Shown one piece after another: positions 36,393 through 44,068 of a stretch of DNA of 64,000 nt. Origin of the DNA: Ruegeria_B marisflavi (GTDB taxonomy: Bacteria; Pseudomonadota; Alphaproteobacteria; Rhodobacterales; Rhodobacteraceae). The number at the start of each line of letters is the position of its first letter. Positions within the stretch are counted from its first letter, which is position 1. The notes beneath the pieces are model-generated. The model saw only the letters and a program-made list of their open reading frames with translations, made no database searches and was not told the DNA's origin. A program made the translations under genes and the position numbers. The stretch is from assembly GCF_025673445.1 (NCBI RefSeq), contig NZ_JAOVQN010000021.1, positions 1 to 64,000 on the forward strand, written 5' to 3'.

Positions 36393-36872
36393 CTATTCGT
36401 CGGGCGTGGCATGCACCGCCAGCAGGTCCAGTTCCGCCTCTTGCGGGGCGATGGTGCGAAAGCTTTCACGCACGCCCGCTTCGGTCAGCTCGCGCGCCAC
36501 GGTCAGCAGCGTGTTGGGATCATGCCCGTCGCACAGCTCCGCCATATGGTCGATCTCGGCCCGCGCCACGCCCATGGCCGCCTCGACCGAGGGCGCGCCA
36601 TAAAAAGCCACGAAATGCCGGGCCAGGTTCTCGGTCAAGGCCTCGACCTCATGCGGCTCGGCCCGTGTCACCGCGACAAATGTCACCCGGCCAAAGGTTT
36701 CCAAGCCCAGCCAGCCATTGGCAAAAGCCTGCCGCGCCTTGCCCTCCAGATCCGCCTCGCCCCAGTTGGAGAACTCGAACCCACCCGAGATGCACCATTC
36801 CCCGGTGCGCGCGGGCGAATGGAACACGCGCGTGTCGCTCTCGTCAAAATGAATCGCCCGGGCCAGGTTCAT
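36393..36872 (-). CDS. DUF6505-like protein of unknown function
   Basis: 159 residues, cytoplasmic, no signal or membrane segment. The N-terminus reads MNLARAIHFDESDTRVFHSP; a WCISGGFEFSNWGEADLEGK stretch and a middle segment FGRVTFVAVTRAEPHEVEAL follow. The C-terminal half is helical. I recognise it as a DUF6505-type protein from its place and length only; its function is unknown. It is the last gene of a four-gene operon in which each stop codon overlaps the next start, with ligase-like, mrp and DUF6494 genes upstream. Confidence 0.7.
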   Translation of the reverse strand: MNLARAIHFDESDTRVFHSPARTGEWCISGGFEFSNWGEADLEGKARQAFANGWLGLETFGRVTFVAVTRAEPHEVEALTENLARHFVAFYGAPSVEAAMGVARAEIDHMAELCDGHDPNTLLTVARELTEAGVRESFRTIAPQEAELDLLAVHATPDE

Positions 36873-37576
36873 GCCTCATCCTCCAGAACATCGGTCAGCG
36901 GCACCAGATGGGTCGTGGCGTCATCGCGGATCAGCATGCCAAACCGCTCGTCGACCCCCAGAAAGATGCCGGATATCCCCGCCCGCGTCACCGCTTCGCC
37001 GACACCCGGCACCAGCCCCATCCATTCCGCATGCAGCGGCCCGTTGCCATCGCTTTCCCAGCGGTTGATCCAGGTCATCACATGCCGGGCCCAGCTTTCC
37101 AGCAGTTGCTCGGCGGGCACATCGGCACAGCCCTCTTCATAAAGCGCGGTGCGGTCCGGTGTCTCGCCGGGGTCCTCAGTCGTCTGCAACAGCACCAGGT
37201 CCAGACCGACCACCAGCCAGTCGGGCACCAGCGCCGGGTCAGACGTATCCGCCGCCACCTGCAACTGCCCGCATAGCGCGCCGTTCACCCGAATGCCGCC
37301 CTCCCAGGTCAGGTGGACCGCCACCTCGGGCGGGGCCAGCGCGCCCAGCGCGTTCTGGAACCCCACGCCGCAGAGCGGCAGCATCGCCATCGCCTCGGCC
37401 AGCGCCACCTCGGGGGCAAAGACCAGCGCCGCCCGCAGCCGGTCGGCCTGCACGTTATGCACCACCGTCCCGCCGTCACAGCCCATCGCCGCCATGGCGC
37501 GGGCGCGGTCAAACGGCGCCTCGCCCCCCGACACGGCAACGCCCTGCATCAGCGGCGGAAAGGTGGGTGTGCTCAT
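36869..37576 (-). CDS. Biotin/lipoate ligase-like protein with degenerate catalytic motifs
   Basis: 235 residues. The ligase-like fold is suggested by AAMGCDGGTVVHNVQADRLR (like the Gly-rich loop of LplA/BirA) at residues 30-49 and HLTWEGGIRVNGALCGQLQV (like the WPND...K...G region) around residue 90. In the latter the catalytic lysine position is Ala in NGALCG and WPND reads WEGG, so normal ligase activity is doubtful. A C-terminal domain (about 185-235) resembles DUF4444. Its start overlaps the mrp stop and its stop overlaps the DUF6505 start. A role in cofactor or Fe-S handling next to mrp is inference. Confidence 0.75.
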   Translation of the reverse strand: MSTPTFPPLMQGVAVSGGEAPFDRARAMAAMGCDGGTVVHNVQADRLRAALVFAPEVALAEAMAMLPLCGVGFQNALGALAPPEVAVHLTWEGGIRVNGALCGQLQVAADTSDPALVPDWLVVGLDLVLLQTTEDPGETPDRTALYEEGCADVPAEQLLESWARHVMTWINRWESDGNGPLHAEWMGLVPGVGEAVTRAGISGIFLGVDERFGMLIRDDATTHLVPLTDVLEDEA

Positions 37577-38634
37577 GCTTGCCCCTTGGCGATCATCTCA
37601 CGCGCGATCCGGCGGAACGCCTCGGCCTGTGGGCTGTCGGGCTTGCTGACAACGATCGGCGCGCCAACATCGGCGGCGACCCGGATGTCGAGATGCAGCG
37701 GGATCTCACCCAACAGCGGCACGCCCAGCTTTTCGGCCTCGGCGGCGACACCGCCATGACCGAACACATGTTCCTCATGTCCGCAATTGGAGCAGATATG
37801 GGTCGACATGTTCTCGATCATGCCCAGGATCGGCGTCTTGAGCTGGCGGAACATGTCGATCCCCTTGCGGGCGTCGATCAGCGCCACATCCTGCGGGGTC
37901 GAGACGACGATGGCCCCATCCACCGCGAATTTCTGGCTCAGTGTCAGTTGCACATCGCCGGTGCCCGGCGGCAGGTCGACGATCAGCACATCCAGACCGC
38001 CCCATTGCACCTGGTTCATCATCTGTTGCAGCGCGCCCATAAGCATCGGACCGCGCCAGACCACCGCCTGCCCCTCGTTGGTCATCAGCCCCATCGACAT
38101 CATGGTCACGCCATGGTTCCTCAGCGGCAGGATGGTCTTGCCATCCGGGCTGGCGGGCCGGCCCGACACGCCCAGCATGCGCGGCTGCGACGGGCCGTAG
38201 ACATCGGCATCCAAGAGGCCCACGCGCCGCCCTTCGGCGGCCAGCGCACAGGCGAGGTTGGCCGACACGGTGGATTTGCCCACCCCGCCCTTGCCCGAGG
38301 CGACGGCAACGATCCGGTCCACACCGGCAACCGGCTGCGGCCCCTGCGGTGCTGCCTTGGGACGCGGTTTCAGATCGGGCGGCGCCTTTTCCGAATGCGC
38401 CGTCATCAGCGCCGAGACCTTGGCGACCCCTTCGACCATCTGCGCGGCCTGCTCGGCGGCGCTTTGTACGGGCTTGTACATTTCGGCCAATTTGGGGTCG
38501 ATCTCGAGTACAAAACGGACATTTTCGCCGTCCACGTTCAGTGCCCGGACGATTCCGGCGCTGACGATATCCTGCCCCGAGGCCGGATCGGTGATCTTCT
38601 TGAGGTTGGCCAGAACGGCGTCACGCGGGCTCAT
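37573..38634 (-). CDS. mrp: Mrp/NBP35-type Fe-S cluster carrier ATPase
   Basis: 353 residues. The N-terminal MIP18/DUF59 domain (1-75, LANLKKITDPASGQDIVSAG) is followed by a Pro-rich linker and the P-loop ATPase: VASGKGGVGKSTVSANLACA (deviant Walker A), LLDADVYGPSQPRML, and LIVDLPPGTGDVQLTL. The Cys pair MSTHICSNCGHEEHVFG is the cluster-binding motif. Mrp proteins carry or insert Fe-S clusters, and this one lies next to an iron-sulfur-rich formate dehydrogenase locus. It is the second gene in the DUF6494 operon. Confidence 0.96.
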   Translation of the reverse strand: MSPRDAVLANLKKITDPASGQDIVSAGIVRALNVDGENVRFVLEIDPKLAEMYKPVQSAAEQAAQMVEGVAKVSALMTAHSEKAPPDLKPRPKAAPQGPQPVAGVDRIVAVASGKGGVGKSTVSANLACALAAEGRRVGLLDADVYGPSQPRMLGVSGRPASPDGKTILPLRNHGVTMMSMGLMTNEGQAVVWRGPMLMGALQQMMNQVQWGGLDVLIVDLPPGTGDVQLTLSQKFAVDGAIVVSTPQDVALIDARKGIDMFRQLKTPILGMIENMSTHICSNCGHEEHVFGHGGVAAEAEKLGVPLLGEIPLHLDIRVAADVGAPIVVSKPDSPQAEAFRRIAREMIAKGQA

Positions 38635-38828
38635 GCGTCACCGTCCCGGATCACGCCCGTGACCTCGTGGGAAACGTCCAGCCCCTCGACCGTCAGGACA
38701 ATTTTTGCCTTGAATTCCTTGCCCTTGGGCGTTCCGGCCTTGCGCAGGCCTTCCTCGATGGCCTGCTGGCTGGTGACGCCCACCTGCTTGAGGAATTTGC
38801 GCATCGACATGTTGTAATCGCCGCTCAT
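38631..38828 (-). CDS. DUF6494-like small protein
   Basis: 65 residues from ATG 38828, with AGGAGAGACC upstream (an upstream in-frame ATG lacks one). It is a small basic protein with a helical start (MSGDYNMSMRKFLKQVGVTS) and a short strand pair (KIVLTVEGLDVSHEVTGVIR). I assign it to DUF6494 by size and place, with no known function. It starts the mrp operon and diverges from the cytochrome gene, 68 bp away. Confidence 0.75.
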   Translation of the reverse strand: MSGDYNMSMRKFLKQVGVTSQQAIEEGLRKAGTPKGKEFKAKIVLTVEGLDVSHEVTGVIRDGDA

Positions 38829-38896
38829 TGGCCGGTCTCTCCTGTATTCCACGCATCAATTGACGCATCGCCCACACCGCCATTACGCTGCGAAAC

Positions 38897-39625
38897 ATGC
38901 GACACGCCCTCTTGTGCCTCACCTTACTCGCCTCCGCCAGCCCCTGTGCCGCGCAGGAGGCAATCGGTCTGGCCAGCCCCGAGGCCGTGGCACGCTCGGG
39001 TCTTCTGCAACATATTCTGCCGCGCTTCTCGCTCAAGACCGGAATTCGCGTTATCGCCGACCCCGAAGGCCCGATGGAACTGACGACCGTAACCGACAAC
39101 GCGCCGGTTTTCCGGCGCGGCGATGTGGTTTACTTCCTTCACACCGACGGGTCGGAACGGCAGGAACGGTTCCGGGACTGGTTGCAAAGCGACGTCGGCA
39201 AGCGGACGATCGAAGCTTTCGTGCCACAGGACGGCCCCGCTTACTCCGCCAGTTTCGAGACGGAAGAAGCCGAAGCCGCGCCGCAGTTTAACGGCAACGC
39301 GGCCCTTGGCGCGAAATTGTCGCTGGAAAAATGCGGGCGATGTCATGTGGTTGGCGAGCAGAACCGGATGAAAGGGATCGGTTCTACCCCGTCCTTTGGC
39401 GTGCTGCGCGCCCTGTCCGATTGGGACAGCCGGTTTCAGTCTTTCTACGCTCTGCGCCCGCATCCCGCCTTTACCCAGGTCGAAGGCATCACGGCGCCTT
39501 TTGACGCCGAACGCCCATCGCCGATCCACCCGGTGACGCTGACGCCAGAGGAGCTGGAGGCCATCCTTGCCTTTGTCGCGGCAACCGGTGCGGCAGACCT
39601 GGGCGCGCCGCTGATCATGAAATAG
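38897..39625 (+). CDS. TupA-like mini-domain fused to cytochrome c
   Basis: 242 residues with a Sec signal (MRHALLCLTLLASASPCAAQ). Residues about 22-125 look like a shortened binding-protein fold: SGLLQHILPRFSLKTGIRVI resembles SGLLDHILPAFEAESGIEVR of TupA at 51230-52048, and RFRDWLQSDVGKRTIEAFVP resembles MFIDWLIGSDGQAAIASFTL of the same protein, with the middle missing. Residues 130-242 are a cytochrome c with CGRCH (Cys146, Cys149, His150). The usual Met ligand position reads IHPVTLTPEEL, so His211 may be the sixth ligand. It is periplasmic and diverges from the mrp operon. A role in formate electron transfer is inference. Confidence 0.8.
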   Translation: MRHALLCLTLLASASPCAAQEAIGLASPEAVARSGLLQHILPRFSLKTGIRVIADPEGPMELTTVTDNAPVFRRGDVVYFLHTDGSERQERFRDWLQSDVGKRTIEAFVPQDGPAYSASFETEEAEAAPQFNGNAALGAKLSLEKCGRCHVVGEQNRMKGIGSTPSFGVLRALSDWDSRFQSFYALRPHPAFTQVEGITAPFDAERPSPIHPVTLTPEELEAILAFVAATGAADLGAPLIMK

Positions 39626-39638
39626 CGCCTCACGATAC

Positions 39639-39666
39639 ATCCCGGAATATTTGCAACGAAATGAAG
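39639..39666 (+). repeat. Dispersed 3' element, core only
   Basis: CCCGGAATATTTGCAACGAA and then ATGAAG follow 14 bp after the cytochrome stop codon, in the gene's orientation. The hairpin part seen in other copies is absent. Confidence 0.55.
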
Positions 39667-39678
39667 ACAGGACGTGGG

Positions 39679-41628
39679 TCAATGATCCTTGCGCCTGCTG
39701 AAATAGTCCTCGGTGGTGACCGTGCGCGGCCGTTCCTTGGCGGCAAACGGGTTGTCCGTCGCCTGGAACTGGGCACCCACCCGGCAATTGTCGCACATCT
39801 GGATCATCCGCGCCTGCGCGCTTTCGGCAAACATCGGGTGTTTGCCCGCGAGCTTCTCCATGATCCGTTCGACGGTCGAGCGGACGCCGAAGAGCGCGCC
39901 GCATTCGATACAGGCAAACGGCTCTTCCTCGTTCAGCACGCGCTGGCCAAGCGCCGCTTCGGACAGGTCGAGCCGCGGTTCGAGCGTGATCGCCTGTTCC
40001 GGGCAGATGTTGCGGCAGATGCCGCATTGCAGGCAGGCGTCCTCCTGAAAGTTCAACTGAGGCATGTCCGGATTGTCGATCAACGCCCCCGAAGGGCAGA
40101 GCGACACGCAGCTGAGGCACAGGGTACAGGCATCCGTGTTCACCACCACCGCGCCATAGGGTGCTGCCTCGGGCAGCGGCAGAACCGGCCCGCCGGGGTT
40201 CAGGGCCTGCGCCGCCAGCCGCGTGACCTGCCTGCGATTGCCCATCGGCAGCACCGGATCCGCCAGCGGTGCTTTGACCTCCGCCATGTACAGATGTTCG
40301 GACAAGGCGTCAGGGTCGGTCATATCAAGCAGGCTCACCCGCCCCGGCCCTGCAATCGCCACGGCCAGCGCCAGTTCCCGCTCCAGAGCCTCGCGCTCGG
40401 TCCTCGGACCGCACAGGACCGATACCGAAGCAAACCCATGCGCCAGACCGGCCAGCATCTCGGCATGGCCGAAACCGGAAACAACGTTCAGTTCCAACGG
40501 GATGACATCCGCAGGCAAACCCCGGCCGAAGCGAGCGGCGAGGCGGATCATCTCGGCCCCGTGCGCGTCATGAACCAACAGGCGTGGCGCGGCGCCGCCC
40601 GCCTTGCGATAGGTCCGCGCCAGGATCTGCATGCGCGCCAGGAGGGTGGCAAGCGCGGGGTCTTCATAGGTGATCGCGGTCGAGGGGCACAGCGCCGCAC
40701 AGGCGCCGCAACCTGCACACACCATCGGATCGATGGACACGTGATCGCCCGCCGGTGTGATCGCCCCGGTCGGACAGATATCGAGGCAATTCGAACAGCC
40801 GGTCTGTTCGGCCCGCGAATGGGCGCACAGGCTTTCGTTCAGCCGGATATAGAGCGGTTTTTCGAATGTCCCGGTCAGTTGCGCGGCCTCAAACGCCAGG
40901 CGTTCGACCGCCAGCCTGTCGCGCGGATCGGCGCGCAGATACCCTTCGCGTTTCTCCCAGGCCGGAACCATGGGCGTGCCGCCGGTAAGGTCGATCACGA
41001 TATCACACTCTGACACGGCGCGATCCTTTGGCACGGTCAGTTCAAAGGCCCCACGCCCCCCGGGTTGGATCTGACGGAACCCGTCGATCCGCAACCGGAA
41101 ACCGCCCAGGGCGCCTTGCACCCGAACCAGTTTTCCGGTCACCACGTCATAGGCGCGTGTCATCGGCAGGTCGCCTTCGGTGATCAGGGCTGTCACCGCC
41201 AGTGCCCCTGACAGGCGCTCCGCCAGATCGCAGACAGCGTGGGCAGGACCGGCGATCAGGCATACCCCCTCGCTGAGCACATCCACCGCCGGGGTCACCG
41301 GAACCGGCATCAATGCCTCGGCCACCAGCGCCGCCATCTTGGGGGCGGCCTGTGCCCCCTGGTCGGACCAGCCCGCACGGTCCCGCAGATCGACAAATCC
41401 GGGCGTTTCGACGCCCAGGTCTTCAGCCAGGGCCGTGAACGCGTCCTGTTCCTGTCCGCAGGCGATAATGGCCTCGCCGGACTGAAGCAGATCCGCCGCC
41501 TTTTCCAGTTCCGTTGTGCAAAGCGCCCGGTAGACACGCGAATACCCGGCCCTGCAAGCCGTAGAGATCCGCTCGGCATCAATGCTCTGGGACCCGGCAC
41601 AATCGCACAGAATCAAAGTCTTGGACAT
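39679..41628 (-). CDS. Polyferredoxin-type 4Fe-4S protein of the formate dehydrogenase locus
   Basis: 649 residues from ATG 41628 (GGAGAG upstream). The N-terminus MSKTLILCDCAGSQSIDAER resembles heterodisulfide-reductase or Coo-type iron-sulfur proteins. Four cluster motifs are visible in two pairs, CSNCLDICPTG with CAGCGACAALCPS, and CTLCLSCVSLCPS with CLQCGICRNICPE, plus isolated Cys pairs later (CIECGALFG, MCDNCRVG). It has no membrane helices. Similar large iron-sulfur proteins accompany DUF3305/DUF3306 and TorD genes in formate dehydrogenase clusters, where they are thought to serve maturation or electron transfer. It is divergent from the DUF3305 gene. Confidence 0.88.
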   Translation of the reverse strand: MSKTLILCDCAGSQSIDAERISTACRAGYSRVYRALCTTELEKAADLLQSGEAIIACGQEQDAFTALAEDLGVETPGFVDLRDRAGWSDQGAQAAPKMAALVAEALMPVPVTPAVDVLSEGVCLIAGPAHAVCDLAERLSGALAVTALITEGDLPMTRAYDVVTGKLVRVQGALGGFRLRIDGFRQIQPGGRGAFELTVPKDRAVSECDIVIDLTGGTPMVPAWEKREGYLRADPRDRLAVERLAFEAAQLTGTFEKPLYIRLNESLCAHSRAEQTGCSNCLDICPTGAITPAGDHVSIDPMVCAGCGACAALCPSTAITYEDPALATLLARMQILARTYRKAGGAAPRLLVHDAHGAEMIRLAARFGRGLPADVIPLELNVVSGFGHAEMLAGLAHGFASVSVLCGPRTEREALERELALAVAIAGPGRVSLLDMTDPDALSEHLYMAEVKAPLADPVLPMGNRRQVTRLAAQALNPGGPVLPLPEAAPYGAVVVNTDACTLCLSCVSLCPSGALIDNPDMPQLNFQEDACLQCGICRNICPEQAITLEPRLDLSEAALGQRVLNEEEPFACIECGALFGVRSTVERIMEKLAGKHPMFAESAQARMIQMCDNCRVGAQFQATDNPFAAKERPRTVTTEDYFSRRKDH

Positions 41629-41922
41629 TCTCTCTCCATCCGATCCGGTACTGCGGACCTTCCTTCTCCCGTCGTGGAATGTGGCCCAGCCAGAGCGCTC
41701 GGTAAAGGCCGCATGGCCAACGGTAAAAATTTGTACATCTTCCCTTTGCCAACAAACCAAACGCGCTAGCTGGTCAAAGATGGCCAAACAAAGATACATC
41801 TTCACTATATCTTTTGTGGTAAGAAAACAGGGCCAATCACGTCAAAAGCCTTGGCAGACGTGTTTTTACCTCGCATAGTTTGACGGACGGAAAGAAGGGG
41901 AGAGCTTTCCGGGGAGGACCGT
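41629..41922. promoter_or_regulatory. Divergent promoter region of the formate dehydrogenase locus
   Basis: 294 bp, unusually rich in A and T between 41720 and 41820. TACATCTTC occurs at 41734-41742 and 41795-41803, 61 bp apart. TATATC at 41806-41811 is a possible -10 for the rightward genes. No gene is seen in this stretch. Confidence 0.4.
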
Positions 41923-42483
41923 TTGGCGAAGGCCGCAAACAATTGCATCGAAATGCCGCTGGGCGTGGTTGTCCGCAAATCGCCGGGCGTGACCCGCTGG
42001 GCGCGCTGGAACTGGCGCGCCGTCGCTGTTCTTCCGGGGGCGGGACCAGCCGACTGGACGGAATTGCGGCGCGAAGGTGAGGCGGTCGAATACCATGCGG
42101 CCACTCTGCCCCTGGTGCTGTGGTCCTCGGACGCCGAAGCGTACATGATCAATCTGGCCGACGGGACACCTTCCATCTACCTGGTTCTGCGCGAGAGTGA
42201 GGCGGCCGACCGACCGCTGGACGCCGTTCTGGTGACGGCGTCACCGTATGAAGGCCAGGACTATGCCGACACATCCGATGACATCGTCGAAAAGATTGCG
42301 ATGACCCCGGGCCTGATTGCCTGGGTACGGGACTTCGCGCTGGCTCATTTCGAGGCCGAGGGCTTTGTCAAACGCAAGCGGGATCGCAAGCGGGTCGATC
42401 TGGTCGAAGACGGGCGCGGCGATGCACGAATCCGCCAGGAAAGCGACGTCTACCGCGCGCCGGGCCGGAGGGTTGTGCAATGA
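41923..42483 (+). CDS. DUF3305 domain-containing protein
   Basis: 186 residues from TTG 41923, supported by GGGGAGG six bases upstream (the first ATG, at 41953, has none). Conserved stretches are PLGVVVRKSPGVTRWARWNW at residue 12 and SIYLVLRESEAADRPLDAVL in the middle, with a charged C-terminal tail rich in Arg. There is no signal peptide. DUF3305 genes are found only beside formate dehydrogenase maturation genes, but the role is unknown. It overlaps the DUF3306 gene by 4 bp. Confidence 0.88.
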   Translation: MAKAANNCIEMPLGVVVRKSPGVTRWARWNWRAVAVLPGAGPADWTELRREGEAVEYHAATLPLVLWSSDAEAYMINLADGTPSIYLVLRESEAADRPLDAVLVTASPYEGQDYADTSDDIVEKIAMTPGLIAWVRDFALAHFEAEGFVKRKRDRKRVDLVEDGRGDARIRQESDVYRAPGRRVVQ

Positions 42484-43094
42484 GCGCAAGCGGCGATTTC
42501 TGGACAAGGCGGCGCGCGGCGGTTGTCGCCGAAGAGCACGCCGAAGCCGCAGCGCAGAGCGCCGAGGCACGCGCACAGGCGCAAGCGGCGCTGGAGCAGG
42601 AGAGCGACGACGAAATTCTTGAACGGCTTGAACTGCCCGATCCGGATACGCTGCAACCCGGCGATGACGTTGCACGGTTCATGTCGGATCTGGTACCCGA
42701 CCGGCTCCGCCGCCGAGCCTTGCGCCGCCTTTGGCGACTGAACCCGGTATTGGCGAATGTTGACGGTTTGGTCGACTATGGCGAGGACTATACGGATGCC
42801 GCGCTTGTGGTGGAGAACCTGCAAACCGCCTATCAGGTCGGCAAGGGCATGCTCGCTCATATCGAGGCTCTGGCCGCCCAGGCCAACGGTGAAGAGGATC
42901 CCGAAGAGGAAGATCTGCCCGCCGCCGCACCAGACAAGGTGGAAGAGGTCCCGCTGGCTCTTGCCGAGACCTCACCGTTCGAGATGGAGGCTGCATCCGC
43001 AGCCGACGCGGGCAACGAGGCGGTCCCCTTGCGGGACCCCGAGGCGCCCGCCCTCCCCGCTCCGCGCCGCATGCGTTTTTCGTTCGAAGGATAA
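42480..43094 (+). CDS. DUF3306 domain-containing protein
   Basis: 204 residues. The N-terminal part (1-60) is a charged helical segment starting MSASGDFWTRRRAAVVAEEH, with an Ala-Glu-Gln coil. The conserved core MSDLVPDRLRRRALRRLWRL and NPVLANVDGLVDYGEDYTDA spans about 70-110. The C-terminal third is acidic and low-complexity. It is soluble and of unknown function, paired with DUF3305 in formate dehydrogenase loci. The TorD gene follows 3 bp after. Confidence 0.88.
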   Translation: MSASGDFWTRRRAAVVAEEHAEAAAQSAEARAQAQAALEQESDDEILERLELPDPDTLQPGDDVARFMSDLVPDRLRRRALRRLWRLNPVLANVDGLVDYGEDYTDAALVVENLQTAYQVGKGMLAHIEALAAQANGEEDPEEEDLPAAAPDKVEEVPLALAETSPFEMEAASAADAGNEAVPLRDPEAPALPAPRRMRFSFEG

Positions 43095-43097
43095 AGA

Positions 43098-43709
43098 ATG
43101 GCCCAGACCAGCACAGCAAATCCCACAATCGGCGAAGAGGACCGGCTGCGCGCGGATTTCTACAATTTCCTGGGGCTGATCCTGGCCGCGCCACCTGATC
43201 AGATGCTGCTCAACCAGGTGGCAGGGCTATCGGGCGACGAGTCGGACCTGGGTCAGGCGATCGGCGCCATGGCGCGCGTAGCCCGCGTGACGAAACCCGC
43301 CGCGGCGGAACGCGAGTTCAACGCGCTGTTCATCGGTCTCGGACGGGGTGAGCTGCTGCCTTACGCCAGTTACTACCTCACCGGGTTCCTGAACGAAAAA
43401 CCGCTGGCGCAGCTGCGTCAGGACATGGCCGCTCGCGGCATTACCCGCGCCCAGAATGTCTATGAGCCCGAGGACAATATCGCCTCGCTGATGGAAATGA
43501 TGGCAGGCACGATCGTGGGGCGGTTCGGGAAACCGGCTACGCTGGACGACCAGAAAACCTTCTGGTCACGACATGTCGGCCCCTGGGCCGGTCATTTCTT
43601 TACGGATTTGGAAGGCGCCGAAAATTCGGTGCTCTATGCCTCGGTCGGCTCTGCCGGCCGGGTGTTCATGGAGATCGAACGCGAAGCCTTCCGGATGACG
43701 GCGGCCTGA
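43098..43709 (+). CDS. TorD/DmsD-family molybdoenzyme chaperone
   Basis: 203 residues, all helical. Typical features are ADFYNFLGLILAAPPDQMLL at the N-terminus, EREFNALFIGLGRGELLPYA in the middle and the VYEPEDNIASLMEMMAGTIV segment. Members bind the twin-arginine signal of molybdo- or tungstoenzymes and hold them until the cofactor is inserted. The Tat-tagged catalytic subunit encoded 360 bp downstream is the likely client. AAGGAT precedes its ATG. Confidence 0.93.
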   Translation: MAQTSTANPTIGEEDRLRADFYNFLGLILAAPPDQMLLNQVAGLSGDESDLGQAIGAMARVARVTKPAAAEREFNALFIGLGRGELLPYASYYLTGFLNEKPLAQLRQDMAARGITRAQNVYEPEDNIASLMEMMAGTIVGRFGKPATLDDQKTFWSRHVGPWAGHFFTDLEGAENSVLYASVGSAGRVFMEIEREAFRMTAA

Positions 43710-43771
43710 GGCCGCCTTTCGCCGGTGTCCCGAAAGGGATACCAGAAACGCAAATGGGAAAGGAGGATCCC

Positions 43772-43960
43772 ATGAGCAAGACCAGGGAAGAAGGCGCAAC
43801 CCGCCGCGACTTCCTGAAACTGGCCGGCACCGCCGCGCCCGCCGCGGTGGCCGCAGCCGCCATCGGGGGCGAGGCTCAGGCCGCCGACCTGCCCGTGGAC
43901 GAAACCCGTCTTCAGGACACCGCGCATACCCGCGCCTATCTCGACAGCGCCCGGTTCTGA
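43772..43960 (+). CDS. Formate dehydrogenase region Tat-target small protein
   Basis: 62 residues from ATG 43772 with AAAGGAGGATC upstream. Nearly half is a twin-arginine signal: MSKTREEGATRRDFLKLAGT with an Ala-rich helix to AEAQA-type cleavage near residue 38. The remaining about 24 residues (DLPVDETRLQDTAHTRAYLD) carry no known fold. It matches the small 'formate dehydrogenase region TAT target' family seen only next to such operons. It lies between torD and the catalytic subunit. Its function is not known; it may be a small exported partner. Confidence 0.88.
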   Translation: MSKTREEGATRRDFLKLAGTAAPAAVAAAAIGGEAQAADLPVDETRLQDTAHTRAYLDSARF

Positions 43961-44068
43961 AAACCGGACGCCGTCAACCCCCGGTCGACGGTTGCGTGAG
44001 GCCCTGACACCGGTTTCGGAGAGTACCAAGCCAGCCACGATGGTCGTGGCCAGCACGGGAGGAAAAAG

